Notes: generated from the sequence alone by a model not told the origin. A stretch of DNA of 64,000 nucleotides from Mediterraneibacter gnavus ATCC 29149 (GCF_008121495.1 NZ_CP043051.1:3057001-3121000), one strand, 5' to 3'; positions 34,275 through 43,236 are shown, numbered from the stretch's first letter. Numbers and translations are program-made.

Positions 34275-35066
34275 ATGGGAGAAGTGATTGTCATTACATC
34301 GGGAAAAGGCGGTGTTGGAAAAACGACGACAACAGCAAATATAGGGATTGGGTTATCGCAGCTGCAGAAAAAAGTAGTGGTGATCGATACCGATCTCGGA
34401 CTTCGCAATCTGGATGTGGTTATGGGCCTGGAAAACCGGATCGTATATAATCTTGTGGATGTGATCGAAGGCGGATGCCGTCTGAAACAGGCACTGATTA
34501 AGGATAAGCGTTTTCCGGAACTGTATCTGCTGCCGTCGGCACAGACAAAGGATAAGACCGCAGTTTCTCCGGAACAGATGAAAAAACTGATCGAAGAGCT
34601 GAAAACGGAGTTTGATTATATTTTGCTGGATTGCCCGGCAGGAATCGAGCAGGGGTTCCAAAATGCGATTGCCGGAGCTGACAGAGGGATTGTAGTGACA
34701 ACACCGGAAGTGTCTGCGATCCGGGATGCAGACCGCATCATCGGTCTGCTGGAAGCGCACGGGATTAAAAACAATGATCTGATCATCAATCGTCTGCGGA
34801 TCGACATGGTGAAGCGGGGAGACATGATGTCCGTGGAGGATGTGACAGAGATTCTGGCGATTCATCTGCTTGGTGTGATCCCGGATGATGAGCAGGTTGT
34901 GATCGCGACAAATCAGGGTGAGCCGATCGTGGGAGAGGACTGCATGTCAGGAAAAGCATATGCAAATATCTGCCGCAGGCTTCTCGGGGAGGAAATTCCG
35001 ATTACTGACTTTGGAAGATCAGAAGGACTGTTCTCGAAATTCAGAGATCTGTTCAAAAAGAATTAG
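34275..35066 (+). CDS. minD: Septum site-determining ATPase MinD
   Basis: 263 residues. The deviant Walker A motif is SGKGGVGKTTTTANIG, followed by VVVIDTDLGLRNLDVVMGLENR and the switch LLDCPAGIEQGF. The C-terminus ends in SKFRDLFKKN, an amphipathic membrane-targeting helix of the usual MinD type. AAAGGGAG supports ATG 34275; an upstream in-frame ATG at 34245 lacks an SD. It forms ATP-dependent dimers that recruit MinC and MinE. Confidence 0.95.
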   Translation: MGEVIVITSGKGGVGKTTTTANIGIGLSQLQKKVVVIDTDLGLRNLDVVMGLENRIVYNLVDVIEGGCRLKQALIKDKRFPELYLLPSAQTKDKTAVSPEQMKKLIEELKTEFDYILLDCPAGIEQGFQNAIAGADRGIVVTTPEVSAIRDADRIIGLLEAHGIKNNDLIINRLRIDMVKRGDMMSVEDVTEILAIHLLGVIPDDEQVVIATNQGEPIVGEDCMSGKAYANICRRLLGEEIPITDFGRSEGLFSKFRDLFKKN

Positions 35067-35077
35067 GAGGGGCAGAT

Positions 35078-35287
35078 ATGAGTGTACCATCTGTTCACAT
35101 TGCGAAAGACAGACTCCGGAATCTGCTCATTGCGGATCGGCTTATGTGTACACCCGATATGTCTGAGAGAATGACTTCAGACATTTACTATACGATTTCA
35201 AAATACATAGAACTAAAACCGGAAGCGGTTCAGATAGAGATAACACATTCAGATATACATATTAAAATAACAGGAGAAAATAATTGA
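35078..35287 (+). CDS. minE: Short MinE-like topological specificity factor
   Basis: 69 residues. IAKDRLRNLLIADRL and DIYYTISKYIELKPEAVQIEI correspond to the MinE anti-MinCD helix region and the dimerisation strand/helix (compare AKERLQLVLVHDR and KVISKYI in the family). The first 10-12 residues that normally form an amphipathic membrane-targeting helix (MALFDFF-like) are replaced by SVPSVH, which is not amphipathic. The position directly after minD supports the identity. The TGA overlaps the rodA TTG start. Confidence 0.8.
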   Translation: MSVPSVHIAKDRLRNLLIADRLMCTPDMSERMTSDIYYTISKYIELKPEAVQIEITHSDIHIKITGENN

Positions 35288-36414
35288 AACTTCAATTTTT
35301 AAATCTTAAACAGCGATACAATTTGAAAGATTATAAATTCACTCTGATCTTGCTGGTACTGGCAGTTTCTGTGATCGGCGTATTTATGGTGGGGAGTGCA
35401 AATGCAGAGTATCAGCCCAGACAGATCATGGGCGTGGGATTAGGTCTGCTTGCCATGGGTGTGATCTCACTGATCGATTACAAGTGGATCCTGAATTTCT
35501 ACTGGCTGATGTATGTGGTAAATATTGCCTTACTTCTGGCTGTTATTTTTCTTGGGACAGAGGCAAATGGTGCGACAAGATGGCTGGATCTTGGATTTGT
35601 GCAGTTTCAGCCTTCAGATCTGACAAAATTGATCACGATCTTGTTTTTTGCCAGATTTTTGGCTGACAGGGAAGAACAGATCAATAAGAAAAAGACGATT
35701 CTGGAAGCAATCGGTCTGATCATACCATCTTTGCTCCTTGTATATAAGCAGCCGAGTCTTTCGGCAACGATCTGTATTGCAGCATTGTTCTGTGTGATCA
35801 TGTTTATGGCCGGTCTGAGCTATAAATTCATTGGCACAGTGCTGGCGATCACAATTCCTACGATCGCTTTGGTGATCGGAATTGTGGTGCAGCCGAATCA
35901 ACCGTTTTTAAAGGATTACCAGCAGAAGCGTATTCTGGCATGGCTGGAACCGGAGGCATATGCCACGGAGGAAGCATATCAGCAGCTGAATTCCGTGATG
36001 GCGATCGGATCCGGGCAGTTGAACGGGAAAGGATACAACAGCGATGCTACAACATCAGTAAAAAACGGAAATTTTATTTTGGAACCGCAGACAGACTTTA
36101 TTTTTGCAATTATTGGTGAAGAATTAGGATTTGTGGGTTGTTGTGTGGTCATAATTTTGTTATTATTGATTGTGATAGAATGTATTGTGATAGGTTTAAG
36201 GGCAAAAGACACCGGAGGGCGCATCATCTGCGGGGGTGTTGGCGCACTGGTAGGGATTCAGACATTTATCAATATCAGTGTGGCGACAGGAATTTTTCCG
36301 AATACAGGAATATCCCTTCCGTTTGTAAGTTATGGACTGACATCCCTTGTCTGCTTTTTTGCAGGAATCGGGTTGGTTCTGAATGTCGGCCTGCAGCCTA
36401 AAAAATATCAATAG
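35284..36414 (+). CDS. rodA: SEDS peptidoglycan glycosyltransferase, RodA-like
   Basis: 376 residues and about ten membrane helices. LDLGFVQFQPSDLTKL and LEPEAYATEEAYQQLNSVMAIGSG with NFILEPQTDFIFAIIGEELGF are SEDS signatures; the last carries the catalytic region Asp. RodA polymerises lipid II together with a class B PBP, here the PBP2 encoded three genes upstream. The start is TTG 35284, overlapping the minE stop by four bases with AGGAG upstream. Confidence 0.9.
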   Translation: MKLQFLNLKQRYNLKDYKFTLILLVLAVSVIGVFMVGSANAEYQPRQIMGVGLGLLAMGVISLIDYKWILNFYWLMYVVNIALLLAVIFLGTEANGATRWLDLGFVQFQPSDLTKLITILFFARFLADREEQINKKKTILEAIGLIIPSLLLVYKQPSLSATICIAALFCVIMFMAGLSYKFIGTVLAITIPTIALVIGIVVQPNQPFLKDYQQKRILAWLEPEAYATEEAYQQLNSVMAIGSGQLNGKGYNSDATTSVKNGNFILEPQTDFIFAIIGEELGFVGCCVVIILLLLIVIECIVIGLRAKDTGGRIICGGVGALVGIQTFINISVATGIFPNTGISLPFVSYGLTSLVCFFAGIGLVLNVGLQPKKYQ

Positions 36415-36429
36415 AGGAGACGAAAGTGT

Positions 36430-36825
36430 ATGAACATAGGATTAGTGGCACATGATGCAAAAAAGAAACTGATGCAGAACTTCTGCATTGCATACAGAGG
36501 AATATTGTGTAAGCATAACCTGTATGCGACAGAGACAACTGGAAGACTGGTAGAAAGTGTTACCAATCTGAGCATTCATAAGTTTCTGCCGGGACATCTT
36601 GGCGGAAATCAGCAGCTGGGAGCACAGATCGAGCATAATGAGATCGATCTTCTGATCTTTTTCAGGGATCCGCTTGCACCAAAGAAGCATGAACCGAATG
36701 TAAATGATATTGTAAAACTGTGTGATATGTATAACATTCCGATGGCTACGAACATTGCTACAGCAGAGGCATTGGTTCTGGCCCTGGACAGAGGAGATTT
36801 GGACTGGCGTGAAATCTACAAGTAA
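36430..36825 (+). CDS. mgsA: Methylglyoxal synthase
   Basis: 131 residues. IGLVAHDAKKKLMQNFC, HLGGNQQLGAQI and DLLIFFRDPLAPKKHEPNV are the phosphate-binding and catalytic-Asp motifs of methylglyoxal synthase, a DHAP-consuming bypass of lower glycolysis. The gene lies 15 bases after rodA and overlaps dacF by 17 bases, so it travels with cell-shape genes, an arrangement common in this family of bacteria without an obvious functional reason. Confidence 0.93.
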   Translation: MNIGLVAHDAKKKLMQNFCIAYRGILCKHNLYATETTGRLVESVTNLSIHKFLPGHLGGNQQLGAQIEHNEIDLLIFFRDPLAPKKHEPNVNDIVKLCDMYNIPMATNIATAEALVLALDRGDLDWREIYK

Positions 36826-37846
36826 AAAGCGAAGCAGGAGTAAAAAAGTACAAAAAAGAACCGGAATTGGAAAAGGCGCAATTGCAGGAATTGTTGTGGC
36901 AGTTTTACTGTTTCTGGCATTGATCGGTACTCTGATGCTGATCCTGCATGACAACGCGAAGGATTTTGTTTCGGAATATGAGAAGACACATTATCGCAAG
37001 AGTCTTTACAAAGCGGAAACGTTTGCTTCCCAGCTGTGTGTGACGGATGCAGATGTGGCAATGGAAGGATACACACAGGATGCATCCCTTCATGCCGTTG
37101 GTCTGTTTGATGTGCAGGGGAAGAATGTGCTCTATGCAGATCAGATTTTTGAACCGTTATATCCGGCCAGTACAACAAAGATCATGACAGCGTATGTGGC
37201 ATTAAAATATGGGAATCTGGATGATATAGTCACGGTCAGTGAGCGTGCGACTGATTTTGCCGAAGATGAGCAGGTATGCGGACTTCAGGCAGGAGATCAG
37301 CTTTCTTTGAGAGATTTGCTGAATGGATTGCTTCTTTATTCGGGGAATGACTGTGCCGTTGCAATCGCAGAGCATGTATCCGGAAGTGTGGAGGCATTCG
37401 TGGATAAGATGAATGAAGAGGCACGGAACCTTGGGGCGACCGGGACACATTTTGTAAATCCTCACGGACTGCAGAACGAAGATCATTACACAACGGCATA
37501 TGATTTATATCTGATGTTCAATGCCTGTCTGCAGAATCCGCAGTTTGTAGAGATGATTTCGCAGACATCCTATACTGCGAATCTTACATCGGCATCCGGA
37601 GTACCGTATACGATGACCTGGGAGCCTACCAATTATTATGCATCCGGAGACGCTGCAGCGCCGGAAGGAGTCAAGGTGATTGGCGGGAAGACCGGGACAA
37701 CGGATGAAGCAGGGTCTTGTCTGGTGCTGTATGAGCAGGATCAGCAGGGGCGTCCATATATTTCGATTGTGATGGGAGCGTCTCAGAAATCGATTCTCTA
37801 TGACAATATGACAAGATTAATGAGTTCGGGAATTAATGGAAAATAA
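36809..37846 (+). CDS. D-alanyl-D-alanine carboxypeptidase (DacF/PBP5-type, S11)
   Basis: 345 residues. A very basic N-terminus (KSTSKKRSRSKK) precedes one membrane segment (about residues 28-50), then the S11 serine peptidase domain with SxxK at Ser121 (ASTTK), SGN at 178-180 and KTG at 294-296. It trims the terminal D-Ala of peptidoglycan stem peptides. The start is placed at GTG 36809, 12 bases after GGAG within mgsA; longer frames are out of character. It is the final gene of the operon and is followed by a strong terminator. No C-terminal PBP5 anchor is seen, so the N-terminal helix is the anchor. Confidence 0.9.
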   Translation: MKSTSKKRSRSKKVQKRTGIGKGAIAGIVVAVLLFLALIGTLMLILHDNAKDFVSEYEKTHYRKSLYKAETFASQLCVTDADVAMEGYTQDASLHAVGLFDVQGKNVLYADQIFEPLYPASTTKIMTAYVALKYGNLDDIVTVSERATDFAEDEQVCGLQAGDQLSLRDLLNGLLLYSGNDCAVAIAEHVSGSVEAFVDKMNEEARNLGATGTHFVNPHGLQNEDHYTTAYDLYLMFNACLQNPQFVEMISQTSYTANLTSASGVPYTMTWEPTNYYASGDAAAPEGVKVIGGKTGTTDEAGSCLVLYEQDQQGRPYISIVMGASQKSILYDNMTRLMSSGINGK

Positions 37847-37851
37847 AGACT

Positions 37852-37886
37852 TGAAACGGCAGTTCGCATGGAACTGCCGTTTTTAT
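37852..37886 (+). terminator. Terminator of the mre/min/rodA/dacF operon
   Basis: ACGGCAGTTC and GAACTGCCGT form a perfect 10-bp stem with a five-base loop, followed by TTTTTAT. Confidence 0.9.
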
Positions 37887-37909
37887 ATAAAGTCGTAAGA
37901 GGGTGAAAC

Positions 37910-38119
37910 TTACACATCACTTGCTGAATTCCCGATTCTGCCAAAAAAGCTGATCAGATAGAGTCCGCACAAGCCGACAAGAGTGTAAATGATTCTGGAA
38001 AGCCAGCTTAAATTTCCAAAAAGGAACGCCACCAGATCAAATTGGAAGATTCCGACAAGCAGCCAGTTCACTGCTCCGATGATGACAATTACAAGAGCTG
38101 TATTATCGAGCCATTTCAT
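37910..38119 (-). CDS. DUF378 small membrane protein (YuzA-like)
   Basis: 69 residues with two membrane segments. NTALVIVIIGAVNWLLVGIF then LVAFLFG and RIIYTLVGLCGLYLI is the DUF378 pattern: two helices with a conserved GxxNW in the first. Function unknown. It has a very strong SD (AAAGGAGGG) and is divergent from the HlyD-like gene. Confidence 0.88.
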   Translation of the reverse strand: MKWLDNTALVIVIIGAVNWLLVGIFQFDLVAFLFGNLSWLSRIIYTLVGLCGLYLISFFGRIGNSASDV

Positions 38120-38153
38120 ACTGTTCCCTCCTTTTCTATGGGATAATTTTATT

Positions 38154-38174
38154 ATTTCCGCAAAAACTGGAAAT
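38154..38174. promoter_or_regulatory. Inverted repeat between DUF378 and HlyD-like genes
   Basis: ATTTCC (38154-38159) and GGAAAT (38169-38174) flank nine bases. The right arm overlaps the -35 of the rightward promoter. It may be an operator; the arms are short, so chance is possible. Confidence 0.35.
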
Positions 38175-38196
38175 ATACATACAGAAATGTTATAAT
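38168..38196 (+). promoter_or_regulatory. Promoter of the HlyD-like/yggS/sepF cluster
   Basis: TATAAT (38191-38196) with TGT before it (extended -10); TGGAAA lies 17 bases upstream as a weak -35. Confidence 0.6.
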
Positions 38197-38247
38197 TAAC
38201 AAGTTATTTAAGAGGGGATTAAGACTGATTTCAAGGAGGTATCAAGT

Positions 38248-39627
38248 TTGCCAGAAAAACAAAAAAAGAATTCAATCAGTATTAATAAATATAAAACAAA
38301 GAGAGAATTGAATATCGGAACGCTGATTTTCGCACTGATTTTTATTTATCTGGTCGTTGCGGTGGTGGCGTATGCCACAGAGAAACGGATCACGGTGTAT
38401 GAAGTACGGGAAGGCAGTATTTTGAAGGATCATTCATATACGGGGTTGATTCTCAGAGAGGAAACCCTGGTAAATGCGGAAAGTGACGGGTATGTCAATT
38501 ACTATCAGAGTGGACAGAGTAAAATCAGGACAGGCATGAACATTTGCGCGATTTCGCCGCAGAAGTTGGATGTTTCAGAGTCTCAGGAGCAGAGTGAGAC
38601 GACATTGAGCGCAGAGGAGCAGGAAACGATTGTTCTGAAAGCACAGGATTTTAATGAAAATTTCACATCACAGAAATTCTCTTCTGTCTACAGTCTGAAA
38701 AGAGATGTTGCAGAAACTCTTCAGAATGCATCCGACCAGACGAAAACAGCACAGCTTGACGCAGTGATCGCTGCGAGTGGGCAGGATGTAAAAACATATC
38801 CGGCTGCAAGGGACGGTGTGATGGTTCTGACATATGACGGCGAAGAAGGTCTGACAAAAGACAATTTTACGGATGCAGATTTTGATAAAAGCAATTACAA
38901 GAGTACAAATCTGGAAGACAACATGGAAATAGCAAGCGGAGAACCGATTTATAAGCTTGTCACCAGTGAAGACTGGTCGGTTGTGATTCCATTGGAGGAT
39001 CAAACAGCAAAAGAGCTGTCTGAGACAGATTCTGTGAAAGTGCGGCTTGATAATGAGAATGACACGGTATGGGCAGATTTTTCAATTTTGAAAAAAGGAA
39101 AACAATATTATGGGTGTCTCGATTTTGATAAATCCATGATCCGGTATGCAGATAAGCGCTACTTGAATGTAGAGTTGATACTGGAAGATCAGAGCGGACT
39201 GAAGATTCCGAAAAGCTCGGTGATCAAAAAATCATGTTATGCGATACCTCAGGATTATATTACAACCGGAGGCAACAGCTCGGACTCCGGAGTGATGATA
39301 CAGGATAAGGACAGCGCGGTATTTCAGCAGATTGAGATTTATTATGTATCAGATGACGGGACAAACTATGTGAATCCGGAGAGTCTGAAAGCAGGAACTA
39401 CCTTAATCAAACCGGAGTCATCAGAGACAATGACAGTAGAAAAAACGGCAGAGTTGAGTGGCGTTTATAATATCAATCAGGGATACGCGGTATTCAATGC
39501 AGTTGAGATCCTGTGTGAGAGTGATGAGTATTATATTATTAAAGAAGGTAATTCTTACGGCTTGTCAAATTATGATCATATCGTACAGGATGGAGAAGAC
39601 GTAAAAGAGGATGAAGTGGTATTTTAA
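38248..39627 (+). CDS. HlyD-like membrane fusion protein in a division gene cluster
   Basis: 459 residues. A basic N-terminus, one membrane helix (about residues 28-46), then ITVYEVREGSILKDHSYTGLILREETLVNAESDGYVNYY, which reads as the first half of a HlyD/biotinyl-lipoyl sandwich; the matching second half lies after about residue 185 (NMEIASGEPIYKLV). No exporter or outer-membrane partner is nearby. Lachnospiraceae carry such a gene beside yggS and sepF, so a wall or division role is more likely than export; this is inference. TTG 38248 is chosen for the AAGGAGG SD. Confidence 0.75.
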   Translation: MPEKQKKNSISINKYKTKRELNIGTLIFALIFIYLVVAVVAYATEKRITVYEVREGSILKDHSYTGLILREETLVNAESDGYVNYYQSGQSKIRTGMNICAISPQKLDVSESQEQSETTLSAEEQETIVLKAQDFNENFTSQKFSSVYSLKRDVAETLQNASDQTKTAQLDAVIAASGQDVKTYPAARDGVMVLTYDGEEGLTKDNFTDADFDKSNYKSTNLEDNMEIASGEPIYKLVTSEDWSVVIPLEDQTAKELSETDSVKVRLDNENDTVWADFSILKKGKQYYGCLDFDKSMIRYADKRYLNVELILEDQSGLKIPKSSVIKKSCYAIPQDYITTGGNSSDSGVMIQDKDSAVFQQIEIYYVSDDGTNYVNPESLKAGTTLIKPESSETMTVEKTAELSGVYNINQGYAVFNAVEILCESDEYYIIKEGNSYGLSNYDHIVQDGEDVKEDEVVF

Positions 39628-39648
39628 AGTGGGAAAGGAGCTTGAAAC

Positions 39649-40341
39649 ATGTTGAAAGAACAACTGAAAGAGGTGGAACGCCGTATACAGGCGGCATGTG
39701 ACCGTGCAGGGAGAAAACGGGAGGAAGTGACTCTGATCGCTGTAAGCAAAACAAAGCCTGTATCAATGATCGAAGAGACATATCAACTTGGTATACATGT
39801 ATACGGTGAGAATAAAGTGCAGGAACTGACAGAAAAATATGAGATTCTGCCAAAGGATATAGAGTGGCACATGATCGGCCATCTTCAGACAAATAAAGTA
39901 AAATATATTGTCGGAAAAACGGCACTGATCCATTCCGTGGATTCTTTGAAGCTGGCAGAAACAATCGAAAAAGAGGCTGCAAAGAAGAATTGTATCCAGG
40001 ATATTCTGGTAGAAGTAAATGTTGCACAGGAAGAAAGTAAGTTTGGGCTGAAAGTTGACGAAGTCATTCCCTTCATTGAAAAAATTTCACAATTTCAACA
40101 TATTTGCGTAAAAGGGCTGATGACAATCGCACCATTTGTGGAAAATCCAGATGACAATCGTCCTGTTTTTGCAAATTTACATAAATTATCTGTTGACATT
40201 ATGAATAAAAACATTGATAATGTTAACGTAAGCATACTTTCAATGGGGATGACCAATGATTACGAAGTTGCGATCGAAGAAGGCGCGACTATGGTGCGTG
40301 TAGGCACTGGAATCTTTGGTGCCAGAAATTATCAGATTTAA
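39649..40341 (+). CDS. YggS family pyridoxal phosphate homeostasis protein
   Basis: 230 residues. LIAVSKTKPVSMIEE contains the PLP-binding lysine (Lys34), and YGENKVQEL, WHMIGHLQTNKVKYIV and the C-terminal SMGMTNDYEVAIEEGATMVRVGTGIFG complete the alanine-racemase-like barrel of the YggS/YlmE family. It holds PLP and affects vitamin B6 and amino-acid balance. As in Bacillus (ylmE-sepF-ylmH), it precedes sepF. Confidence 0.93.
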   Translation: MLKEQLKEVERRIQAACDRAGRKREEVTLIAVSKTKPVSMIEETYQLGIHVYGENKVQELTEKYEILPKDIEWHMIGHLQTNKVKYIVGKTALIHSVDSLKLAETIEKEAAKKNCIQDILVEVNVAQEESKFGLKVDEVIPFIEKISQFQHICVKGLMTIAPFVENPDDNRPVFANLHKLSVDIMNKNIDNVNVSILSMGMTNDYEVAIEEGATMVRVGTGIFGARNYQI

Positions 40342-40420
40342 TTTCCGGATAAGAAGGTACGTTTTCAATTTTAAAATAACTTTATGCAAAAAGGGTACGG
40401 CATAAGATAGGAGTGTAAAC

Positions 40421-40960
40421 ATGGGTGTATTTGATAAATTCTTGGATATCATGAAATTGAATGATGACGAATACGATGATGATGATTTTTATGATGATGA
40501 TTTTGAAGATGATGATTTCGATGAAAAACCGCATCGTTCAATTTTCGGAAACAAGAAGAGCAGAAGTGATGATTTTGATGATTTCGATATGGACGAGGAC
40601 AAGCATCTTGCCCCATCCTCTGGAAATAAAGTGACACCAATGCGTCAGCCTGCAGCCAGAAGAGGTGTGAATATGGAGGTCTGTGTTGTAAAACCGACTT
40701 CTGTAGATGATTCTCGTGAGATTACCGAGACACTGCTTGCAGGACGTACTGTGATCCTGAATCTGGAAGGTATGGATCTTGAGATTGCACAGCGTATCAT
40801 TGATTTCATTTCAGGAGCGACTTTTGCGATCAGCGGAAATCTGCAGAAGATTTCTAATTACATCTTCCTTGTGACACCGACGAATGTAGATATTTCCGGA
40901 GATCTGCAGGATCTTCTCGGCGGTTCCATGGAAAAACCAAGCATGAGAGGCAGATACTAG
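40421..40960 (+). CDS. sepF: Cell division protein SepF
   Basis: 179 residues. A short N-terminal amphipathic segment (GVFDKFLDIMKL) for membrane binding is followed by a very acidic low-complexity linker (Asp/Glu/Phe/Tyr repeats, residues 14-35), then the SepF core: VCVVKPTSVDDSREITETLLAGRTVILNLEG and AQRIIDFISGATFAISGNLQKIS. SepF bundles FtsZ at the septum. It is preceded by TAGGAG and followed after 11 bases by ylmH. Confidence 0.93.
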   Translation: MGVFDKFLDIMKLNDDEYDDDDFYDDDFEDDDFDEKPHRSIFGNKKSRSDDFDDFDMDEDKHLAPSSGNKVTPMRQPAARRGVNMEVCVVKPTSVDDSREITETLLAGRTVILNLEGMDLEIAQRIIDFISGATFAISGNLQKISNYIFLVTPTNVDISGDLQDLLGGSMEKPSMRGRY

Positions 40961-40971
40961 GATTTATTCAT

Positions 40972-41760
40972 ATGCAGAAGGAAGAACAACAGTTGGAGAA
41001 GCGGCTGTCAGAGCTGTCAAATCTGGCATATAGTCGCGATATCGTTACATATTCGGATTTTTTGAATTTGAATGAACTGAATATTTTACATTCGATGCCA
41101 AAGGACAGACTTTACACAAAGTTTGTCACTTTTGGCGGATATGGCTTGGCAGAGCGTCAGATGGCGGCATTTCTCCCTGATGCTCTTTCTTTGCGTGGAG
41201 AAATGTCATGGTGCAGCGAGGAGGAATGGGGTGACTATCCATTTGATATTCTAAGGATTTCTCCGTTGCATGCGAAATATGCAGAGCAGCTGACTCACAG
41301 AGACTATCTGGGGACGATCTTAGGACTGGGTATCGAACGTGCAAAGATAGGTGATATCCTTGTAGATGGAACTGATGCGGTTGTTTTTGTACATCGCACA
41401 TTACAGTCTTTTTTGATGGAGGAATTGACCAGAGTCCGGCATACACAGGTTCTGGTAAAAGAGATTTCAAGAGAGGATTTTCAGTATGAACCCAAATATG
41501 AGGAAATCCGGGGAACGGTGGCGTCTGTTCGTCTGGACAGTCTGCTTTCGCTTGCATTTTCTGCATCACGGACAAAGCTTTCGGGTCTCATAGAAGGGGC
41601 AAAAGTGTTTGTGAACGGAAAACTGATCACAACGAACAGTTATCAATTAAAAGAAAATGATGTGATATCCGTCAGAGGATATGGCAAATTCCGTTATAAT
41701 GGAACGGGAGCAAAGACGAAAAAGAACAGAATTTATGTATCTGTTTATAAATATATTTAA
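40972..41760 (+). CDS. YlmH family S4-domain RNA-binding protein
   Basis: 262 residues. An N-terminal domain typical of YlmH (LPDALSLRGEMSWCSEEEWGDYPFDILRISPLHAKYA region) is followed by a C-terminal S4 domain (VRLDSLLSLAFSASRTKLSGLI). YlmH proteins bind the ribosome, and in Bacillus act in rescue of obstructed 50S subunits. The gene belongs to the yggS-sepF-ylmH division cluster; lspA follows after 25 bases. Confidence 0.9.
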   Translation: MQKEEQQLEKRLSELSNLAYSRDIVTYSDFLNLNELNILHSMPKDRLYTKFVTFGGYGLAERQMAAFLPDALSLRGEMSWCSEEEWGDYPFDILRISPLHAKYAEQLTHRDYLGTILGLGIERAKIGDILVDGTDAVVFVHRTLQSFLMEELTRVRHTQVLVKEISREDFQYEPKYEEIRGTVASVRLDSLLSLAFSASRTKLSGLIEGAKVFVNGKLITTNSYQLKENDVISVRGYGKFRYNGTGAKTKKNRIYVSVYKYI

Positions 41761-41785
41761 CAAAGACAGAGGCAGGAGTAATACA

Positions 41786-42310
41786 ATGGAGGAAAGAAAA
41801 AAAACAGGGAAAAGTTATCTGTGGGCACTATTTGCATTTCTTCTGGCAGTGGCCGCAGATCAATTTACAAAATGGCTGGCGGTTACCTATCTGAAAGATC
41901 AGGATCCTTTGATTATAATACCGGGAGTATTTCAGTTTCGGTATCTGGAAAACCGTGGGGCTGCATTTGGAATCCTGCAGAATCGGCAGATTGTATTTGC
42001 AGTTGGAGCATTGTTGATTTTTTTTGCGGTCGTCTTCATTTACGGGAGAATTCCGCAGAAAAGAAGATTTGTTCCGTTAAGAGTATGTGCGATCCTTCTG
42101 GCATCCGGCGCCATCGGAAATCTGATCGATCGTCTGGCAAGGAATTACGTAGTGGATTTCTGCTATTTCAACCTGATTGATTTTCCGATTTTTAATGTGG
42201 CAGACTGTTATGTGGTAATTGGCTGCATCCTTTTTGGAATCCTGATTCTTTTCTATTATAAAGATCAGGAATTTGACTGGGTACTGCAAAAGAAAGGCTC
42301 CAGATCATGA
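41786..42310 (+). CDS. lspA: Lipoprotein signal peptidase (signal peptidase II)
   Basis: 174 residues and four membrane helices. The catalytic aspartates lie in the two signature boxes GAIGNLIDRLARNYVVDF and FNVADCYV; FRYLENRGAAFGIL is the conserved N-terminal box. It cleaves the signal peptide of lipoproteins such as the BtuF-like and nuclease lipoproteins of this window. ATG 41786 follows GGAG; the frame extends upstream into ylmH without an SD. It overlaps the next gene by ATGA. Confidence 0.94.
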   Translation: MEERKKTGKSYLWALFAFLLAVAADQFTKWLAVTYLKDQDPLIIIPGVFQFRYLENRGAAFGILQNRQIVFAVGALLIFFAVVFIYGRIPQKRRFVPLRVCAILLASGAIGNLIDRLARNYVVDFCYFNLIDFPIFNVADCYVVIGCILFGILILFYYKDQEFDWVLQKKGSRS

Positions 42311-43236
42311 GAGAAGAACGTTTTTTTACAGCAGAAGAGACAGTGACAAATGAGCGGATCGACAAATTTTTGTCTGCGCAGATGCCGGACAGATCCCGTT
42401 CCTATATTCAGAAACTGATCAAAGATGGATTGGTTGAAGTCAATGGAAAGCAGGTAAAAACAAATTATAAGCTGGGCAGTGAGGATGAGGTGAAGCTGCA
42501 GATTCCGGAACTGGAAGTGCCGGATATTCTGCCAGAGGAGATTCCTCTTGACATCCTTTATGAGGACACCGATTTGCTTGTGGTAAACAAACCTAAGGGG
42601 ATGGTCGTACATCCGGCGCCAGGGCATTATACAGGGACTCTGGTCAATGCTTTGATGTATCACTGCAGGGAAAATCTTTCCGGGATCAATGGTGTGATGC
42701 GTCCAGGGATCGTACATCGGATCGATATGGATACGACAGGCTCTCTTTTGGTCTGTAAAAATGACAGGGCACATCAGATTCTGGCCGAGCAGCTCAAAGA
42801 CCATTCGATCACCCGAAGATATGAAGCAATCGTTCATGGAAACTTAAAGGAGGATAGCGGCACGGTCAATGCACCGATCGGGAGACATCCGACGGACCGC
42901 AAGAAGATGAGCGTCCATGCACCCCATGGAAGAGAGGCAGTGACGCACTATCGGGTGCTGGAACGTTTTGGAAACTACACGCATATCGAATGTGAACTGG
43001 AAACAGGAAGGACACATCAGATCCGTGTTCATATGGCAAGCATCGGACATCCGATATTGGGAGACTTGGTTTACGGACCGACGAAGTGTCCGTTCAGACT
43101 GCAGGGACAGACGCTGCATGCAAGGATCCTTGGCTTTGTACACCCTTCTACGGGAGCGTATGTGCAGTTTGATGCCCCGTTGCCGGAGTATTTTGAAGAA
43201 CTCTTAAAAAAATTGAGAAAGCAGACAGGAAATTAG
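42307..43236 (+). CDS. RluD-type 23S rRNA pseudouridine synthase
   Basis: 309 residues. An N-terminal S4 domain (ERIDKFLSAQMPDRSRSYIQKLIKDG region) precedes the catalytic domain, where the conserved HRIDMDTTGSLLV box holds the catalytic Asp. GRTHQIRVHMASIGHPILGD is the second signature. It isomerises uridines in large-subunit rRNA; the precise position is not readable. Translation is coupled to lspA, the standard Firmicute pairing. Confidence 0.92.
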   Translation: MREERFFTAEETVTNERIDKFLSAQMPDRSRSYIQKLIKDGLVEVNGKQVKTNYKLGSEDEVKLQIPELEVPDILPEEIPLDILYEDTDLLVVNKPKGMVVHPAPGHYTGTLVNALMYHCRENLSGINGVMRPGIVHRIDMDTTGSLLVCKNDRAHQILAEQLKDHSITRRYEAIVHGNLKEDSGTVNAPIGRHPTDRKKMSVHAPHGREAVTHYRVLERFGNYTHIECELETGRTHQIRVHMASIGHPILGDLVYGPTKCPFRLQGQTLHARILGFVHPSTGAYVQFDAPLPEYFEELLKKLRKQTGN

